Assembly (NCBI GenBank): GCA_024509875.1
Contig: JAMPIV010016229.1
Span: 1-64,000, forward strand
Length of the DNA: 64,000 nt
Source: Oreohelix idahoensis
Taxonomy: Eukaryota; Mollusca; Gastropoda; Stylommatophora; Oreohelicidae
Direction: 5' to 3'
Of the stretch, positions 58,328 to 64,000 are shown in pieces; position 1 is the stretch's first letter; each line of letters begins with the position of its first letter. The notes beneath the pieces are model-generated. The model was not told the origin of the DNA, made no database searches, and saw only the letters and a program-made list of their open reading frames with translations. The position numbers were made by a program, and so were the translations under genes.

Positions 58328-61300
58328 CCAAGGTCTAGATTAAACTACAGTGTCAGGTTAAAAAAATATGACACTCCCATGCGTATCCTCACGTAGCAAA
58401 AAACCACTGGCCTGGTTTTTATCACGTAAGGTGCAAGAAAAAAAATGTCCAGTTTTATGGTTCTCAGGATGAGTTTTTCTTCGGTAGGTGTTAAAAACTG
58501 TCTTATTGCACTGGAAGACGGGTTGTTTTAGATTCGCAAGTAATTGACAACGCGCCCTCTCGGTCAGTGGGTGGCAGTTACGGCATGTGTATATGTTTAA
58601 ACGTAAGCGTTAAAGACGGAACAGGGGGGGAAAGTACTCGTTTTGCGAAATTAAACGTTTACCTCTTTGTCTTGTAAATACTATTTTAACACCAGAGTTT
58701 GGAAACCTAGATTTTTTCAATCTTGCTTCTCGCTTTTTTTCAGAATTAAGACAGATCGCTGTGCTAGATCATATATCTGTGTTTTGTGCATCAGATCTGA
58801 ACTTTTTTTTATATTTTTTTCCCTTCTCGTAAGTTATTTTAAAACGACACATTTTTTTATTGCAAAAAACCTTCTCATTTTCATTCATAGCGGGTTTTAG
58901 AAAAAACCCCTTATGTATTCACCCTGTTATATGAAAAAATAAGGCGGGTTCCCTGCGTGCATAACTTTTTTTAGTATCATTCTTTCCACCCCCACAGTAA
59001 AAGTTCTTAAACTAATTCTTTATACGATTTCACAATACCACCTTCCTGGTAAACTAACATTATAATTCTTTTATTTTATCTTTAAATATTATTTTTTCAA
59101 ATTTAAAGTTATTATTTTATTCATAGCAGTCTTGGATAGCGGTTATTTTCATTTATTTTGTGCGAAACCCCTTTTAAAATTGTATTTTCACCAAAAACTC
59201 CTTCTGCTTTTAAACAAAACCCAAAAACTTTTATTTCAAAAATAATCTAACACCGACAAGAAAACTTCCTATTTCTTTTTAACTTTCTATTAATGCTTTA
59301 TCTTACAATACCTTACTAAAAAAATATATTATTAAACTAATAAAAAAAAAATCTAATTCCCTCTATTTGTTTATCTATTTTTTTCTCCCCCATTAACCTT
59401 TTAAATTAAAAGCGCGTAACGTTTCCCCCCCCCCTAAAATTGATAACCCCCCCCCCTACTTTCCTTAGTCCTAGAAACGCAAGTCAAAAAAAAGGCAGAT
59501 AGAAAACAAAAACACTCCCTACAGTATTTCTAATATTTGTGGTACATTTACTTCCTATATCAGTTAATACATTAAGTTTACCACCCCGCGGGGCGGCTTA
59601 TGCCGGGGGGCTGGGATATGTAAGTGCCGATACATACCTGTGACGGTCTACCCCTACAAACCACCTTTTTACTTTTTAACCTACCTTGGGTTTTACGGGT
59701 TAACACCTTACCTCACGACCTTTTCGATAGCAGAGTCTCCAAAATTTTTTTACAAATACAACCACACCACTAACGGGTTTTTCTTAAACCGACCAAAATG
59801 TTTTTATACTCTGGGTCTTTGCATGCCAGTATAAAAATTTTCTTGCCCATACTTATTAAAAAAAATAGTAAGGAAATTTACAAACGTTGGTGGCAATACA
59901 CGCCCCATAATAAACGTCATAAGTTAAAACAATTTCCCACTTATTATCGAAAAAAAAAATATGACCCACCCCCCCCCCAAAAAACTCCAAAACACTTGCA
60001 TCCTCCCATTTTACTAGCGACAAAGACGTTATACCCAATCTGACATTCCTCATTTTTAAAATACCCCAAAACAATTCTTTTACCACTATGCTGCTACCGT
60101 TGAATCTAAATCTAGTTTTGACCGATTTTTTATGGTTTTTTATTATGTTTAACATACCCCACATGTTTAAACTTTTTTGGGTTTATTTTATTATAATTTT
60201 TTTGGTTTTTTTGAATCGTCGTTTTTTGGAACAATTTTACTTTTTTTTTTTTTGGGATTTTTTTTTTTGTTTTGGCTTCGTTTTTTGTTCTCTTATTTTA
60301 AATTGGACGGGTTTTTTTGTTTTTTTTTTTGTTTTTCTTGTTTTGAACCGTTTTTCCGAAGTGTTTTTAACTGAGTGCACACAACTTGGGCAATAACCGG
60401 CCACGCCACACCATCCCGAGACGTGTTTTTGTTTTTTTTTTCATTTTTGCGGGGGTTTTTTTTTTTTTTTTTTTTTTTTTGGTTTTACTCCGAAATTTTG
60501 CTTTTTTTTTTTTTTTTTTCGTAAATTATTTTTTTTTTTTTCAAAAATGTTTAATAGTTGTGTTCACCCATTATTGTTTTTTTGGTTTTTGATTTTTAGA
60601 AAAATTTTTCTGTTTTTTGGTTTTCCGTAAACAAGCCCGCCCCTTTTTTTCCCAGTTTTATGTTTCCCAATAAGTAACTTTTTAAAATTTATTGAGTGTA
60701 AAAATTTCAAAATTTTTAAAGTGCCCATTATAAAATAAAATTTTGATTATTTGTATCCAAATTATATTTAGAATAATATATAAATTATTATTTTTTATGA
60801 ATATAATTTTATCAGTTTCTAAAAATAAAATATTTTTTATAATAATCAACTTGTATTGTTGCCAGTTTAAAATTTTAGTTCATTTTTTTTATATTATATT
60901 ATTTTAGTAATATATTATGTGAAAATTGTATATACTATTTTAATAACTATTAATTTATTTAATATAAATATATGTTTTTATTTTTATAATATAATTAAAT
61001 TATATTTATATACACATGCTACCATCTCACTCGTGGCATACCTATAGGCTATGACACTTAATCACACTAGTGACTTTACACACTTATTCACACACCACAC
61101 TATTACAGGAAGGTCACCCGAACCCCCATAGTTCTTATATTCCCCCTATGCAATATAATAATACGAATACAAAGTGATATAAAGGGAACAAATTACATAA
61201 TTAAATTAAATTATGACAGCAAAAAAGAGCAGACGCATACACGCACACAGTTGATGATACTGAAAAAGCACGATGGAGGGATATAGAAAACGATAATAAA

Positions 61301-62049
61301 TCAGAAAATGGACATAAAGGACAAGATACCATGACATAGCATCTCTCATATCCTGTAATGCGCATCACACGCTAGAATGCATAACATATCCGAGCATTTA
61401 TATCCCCCCTCCTCCCTCTCGTTTGAGGTCCATATTGTGAGAGTGTCTCCAATTCATTCTGAAGGGGGGTGATGTGATCCAACATCATAGTTTGTCTGAG
61501 ATTACCAGAAGTTATTTTCATCGCCGATGCGAAAAAGAGATAAAAATTAACATAAATAACTAAGTGTACCATAGTTTTATATTATACGAAATTCATTAAA
61601 AACCGGGATTATTAATGTGTTTAGGACGGCAGATAGAATAGGCAATTTGGGTATACACAGAACAGGTAAGGGCTTCTTCAATGCGTGTAGTGATTACAGT
61701 GGGGGTATTAGAAAGATGATTGGTTGTATGCACTATTGATGTAAGGAGGGATAACCAACAGATCTCTCAATAGTGACTTTATTGATATAATGTAGTTGAT
61801 GGTCGTAGATTTTTTTTATTAGGTGAATAAGAAATAATATTGTTCCCTTGCTGAAAATAAGAAATAGAATAGGTGGATAGTTTACATTGTGAGATGATAA
61901 TAGAAATAGATTTTCACGAGTGAGATGGTATAAAAACAAATAGAGGTTGTCCTGAAATCAGAGAATCTTCTCTCTTTCCCAAAAAAAAAATGCCTATCTT
62001 CTAACAACATATTAAGAGTGAGATCAGACAGTCTATTATGAAATATATA
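58328..62049. other. Low-complexity T-rich DNA, no gene
   Basis: Many homopolymer runs of T, A and C; 60170-60660 is almost only T and G with T-runs of 10 to 23, and phenylalanine-rich frames there are artefacts. 60700-61010 is AT-only-like. I see no gene or element. Confidence 0.5.
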
Positions 62050-62064
62050 ATATTACCTAAAAAT
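62050..62064. repeat. Left target duplication of the SINE
   Basis: ATATTACCTAAAAAT, repeated exactly at 62367-62381. Confidence 0.88.
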
Positions 62065-62366
62065 ATAAGGAGCCGCGGTAGCATAGTGATTAAGTGCACT
62101 GGCATTCCTAGCGCAGTGGTCTATTTTGTCGATCCCCAGAATGAGGCCGGAAAAATTTTTTAGGCCACAAACGGCTCCTGGTCGACCCCAGCCCCAAATG
62201 GGTACCAGAAGCTTCTCTGGGAAGTGATTTAAGAGCGTGGCCGGCGAGATGCGACCACATCACCCCTCGTTTTGCCGACGCGTCAAGAAAAATATGGGGC
62301 CCAAAAAAACACCATATACCCAATATGCCACAATGGTCGTTGTAACGGGAACCTTTAAAACCATTT
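62065..62366 (+). repeat. tRNA-derived SINE with 15-bp target duplication
   Basis: About 300 bp. The head GGAGCCGCGGTAGCATAGTG holds an A box (TAGCATAGTGATTAAGTGC, 62079-62097), and a B-box-like TTGTCGATCCCC lies at 62126-62137, the internal RNA polymerase III promoter of tRNA-derived SINEs. The body (GGCCGGCGAGATGCGACCAC, GACGCGTCAAGAAAAATATGG) is not related to a family I can name. The exact 15-bp direct repeats on both sides show it inserted by retrotransposition. Confidence 0.82.
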
Positions 62367-62381
62367 ATATTACCTAAAAAT

Positions 62382-64000
62382 CTTATATATAATAATATAT
62401 ATATAAATAAAATAATATATAAATATATAATAAATATATAAATATAAGTAACAACCCCACCCCCAAAACAGTACCAAAACAACAAAGCAACAACACACAC
62501 AATGCGACGACACCACAAACGCACAAACCACGATGCGCAAAAAAACATAACAAACCCCCCAAAAACTTAATAGGTACTTTCTACAAGCTCACTTAACATC
62601 TAAACTTCCTTCTTAAAAACTCTTACTCATAAATGTCTATTAACCTAAAGAAAATAAAAATGCAGGGCAAGACCAAATATGGTGGAGTCCTTATTAAGCA
62701 CAACCATTAACAAAAAGCGACAAACAAAAAATAACTAAAAAAAAAACCGTAAGGTTCCAAAGGAATATCTAATTAAGAAAACCCACGACAATACATGACC
62801 CAATCCTCGAATTTACAAACCCAATCACAGACATACCACCCCAACCAGTCCGCTGGAAAGGTATAAGACATGGGTAGACTGAATAAACTTATCGTATACC
62901 TAAAATCATACGAACCATGTTAATCACCCCACAATTAATCTACTTCAACCACTCCAAATATCATTGGCAACCCAAACTATAAACATAAAGAACTACCCCC
63001 CAAAAAAACCAGCCAGCATCCCCTCACAATACCCAAAATTCCCTACATTAAGGAAAGAAACTCACCTACAGTCCTATCTTTCCCAAGGTTCAATGTTCCA
63101 TCCAGAGACCAAGACCCAGTCAACCACTAAGTGGGTAAACACCAACACAATCTAAAAAACAGAAAAAAATGGACAAAAACATCATACATCTACACACTCC
63201 CTTAACCAACAACCCATATCCCACAAAACCCAACCACACTCTGAACAACATTAACATCCAACATGACCATAAGCATCCACTATTAACAGTAAAGTCAAAT
63301 TCAACTACCAATCGCCTCCCAAAATGGAGTTCTGAAAATCAAATCTTTACAAAGGGCTTACAGTCGCTCAAACTCCATTTTGGTGTCCAACAGGCGTTAC
63401 CAAACCAGCCCGGTACCCACAAACTAATCAATCACACAAACCCCCCTATCATAAGTCCCCCAATCTTAAACCAAAAAAATCACACACACAATACACACTA
63501 TAGTATAAATCTCGGAACATGTGGGAGGGCCATGTAAGTAATAAAACCACTACCCACATTAGGTTGCATGTTACTAGGACCCTCCCTTAATAATCCGAAA
63601 CGGGGTGGCTGCAACTTTAGGAATCAAAGAGCGCGAGGGTCGGGTTTTCAGTTGGGGTACGTCATGGAGAAAAAAAAAGTTTGTGAAAACTGGTGGGCAG
63701 GACTACTGATAAATTCTGGTGATTACAAACCGCAGCCGCCATATCCCTTTTATTAGTTTTGCTTCGTTTATAACAGCAAAAAGCGCTGTATTTCATCAAG
63801 GACCATAGGGGATGTTTTTGTAGGTCTTCTTCCAGTATGTGTAGGTGGTCATGGGAGGGCGAGGTTTTAAACCGCTGGTAAGAGGTCGGGGCGTTACCCG
63901 GGAGGTTGAATAAGAAAAAGGGGGAGGGAATTCTAATGTTATGGTGCGTATATGAGGTTAGTGTATATTTCCTGTATTTGTCACCATATATTTGGTTACT
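62382..64000. other. A/C-rich low-complexity DNA, no gene
   Basis: From 62450 to about 63560 the plus strand is dominated by A and C, with few G; C- and A-runs abound. Frames there are artefacts. Composition returns to mixed after 63580. Confidence 0.5.

Noticed and set aside
60088..60592. Phenylalanine-rich membrane-like frames
   Set aside because: Produced by T-runs in low-complexity sequence.

Overview
This is animal nuclear DNA: AT-rich, gene-poor and packed with nested transposable elements, microsatellites and their remains. I found no certain single-copy host gene. Spliced-type envelope remnants, tRNA-derived SINEs, a Maverick/Polinton (adintovirus-like) element, RTE-like and R2/Hero-like non-LTR retrotransposons, a pogo/Tigger relic and two long-LTR Gypsy-type elements together suggest an invertebrate. 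A mollusc or other lophotrochozoan is my best guess, but I cannot prove it from the sequence.

Layout. 1-2.1 kb: decayed reverse transcriptase (RT) of a non-LTR element. 2.7-5.65 kb: non-LTR element with a restriction-like endonuclease, preceded by an inverted fragment of itself. 5.65-9.6 kb: non-coding DNA with a minus-strand SINE and a hAT-like end. 9.66-10.92 kb: broken retroviral-type (baculovirus F-like) envelope gene. 10.948-28.423 kb: a complete Polinton with terminal inverted repeats and an exact 6-bp target duplication (CTCCTG), inserted in the 3' end of the envelope gene; the gene's last codons lie at 28.43-28.55 kb. 31.5-32.27 and 41.22-41.65 kb: halves of one GAAT microsatellite, probably the expanded tail of a non-LTR element, split by a complete LTR retrotransposon (32.270-41.219 kb, TSD GGAAT). 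42.4-43.56 kb: an ACT-type array. 44.65-45.53 kb: a Tigger-like relic. 45.54-45.81 kb: a perfect-arm hairpin around a TA core. 50.238-58.327 kb: a second, much decayed LTR element (TSD CCAAGG) with the same PBS layout. 62.07-62.37 kb: a SINE with a 15-bp TSD. The last 6 kb is compositionally odd (T/G-rich, then A/C-rich) and may be poor consensus sequence.

The Polinton carries, leftward, a protein-primed family B DNA polymerase with N-terminal C2H2 fingers. Rightward it carries a packaging ATPase, pX-like core protein, a small conserved ORF, a 20-codon integrase stub, the penton C-terminus, a pVI-like protein, the major capsid protein, an adenain-like protease and a PC4-like ssDNA-binding protein. 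Frameshifts, stops and the loss of integrase mean it is now a dead endogenous virus-like element. A 5'-truncated RTE-like element sits in its right end between two ~1-kb direct repeats, which look like an exceptionally long target duplication. The 32-41 kb LTR element has the pol order protease-integrase-RT-RNase H with a SCAN-like Gag, the hallmark of the Gmr1 branch of Ty3/Gypsy.
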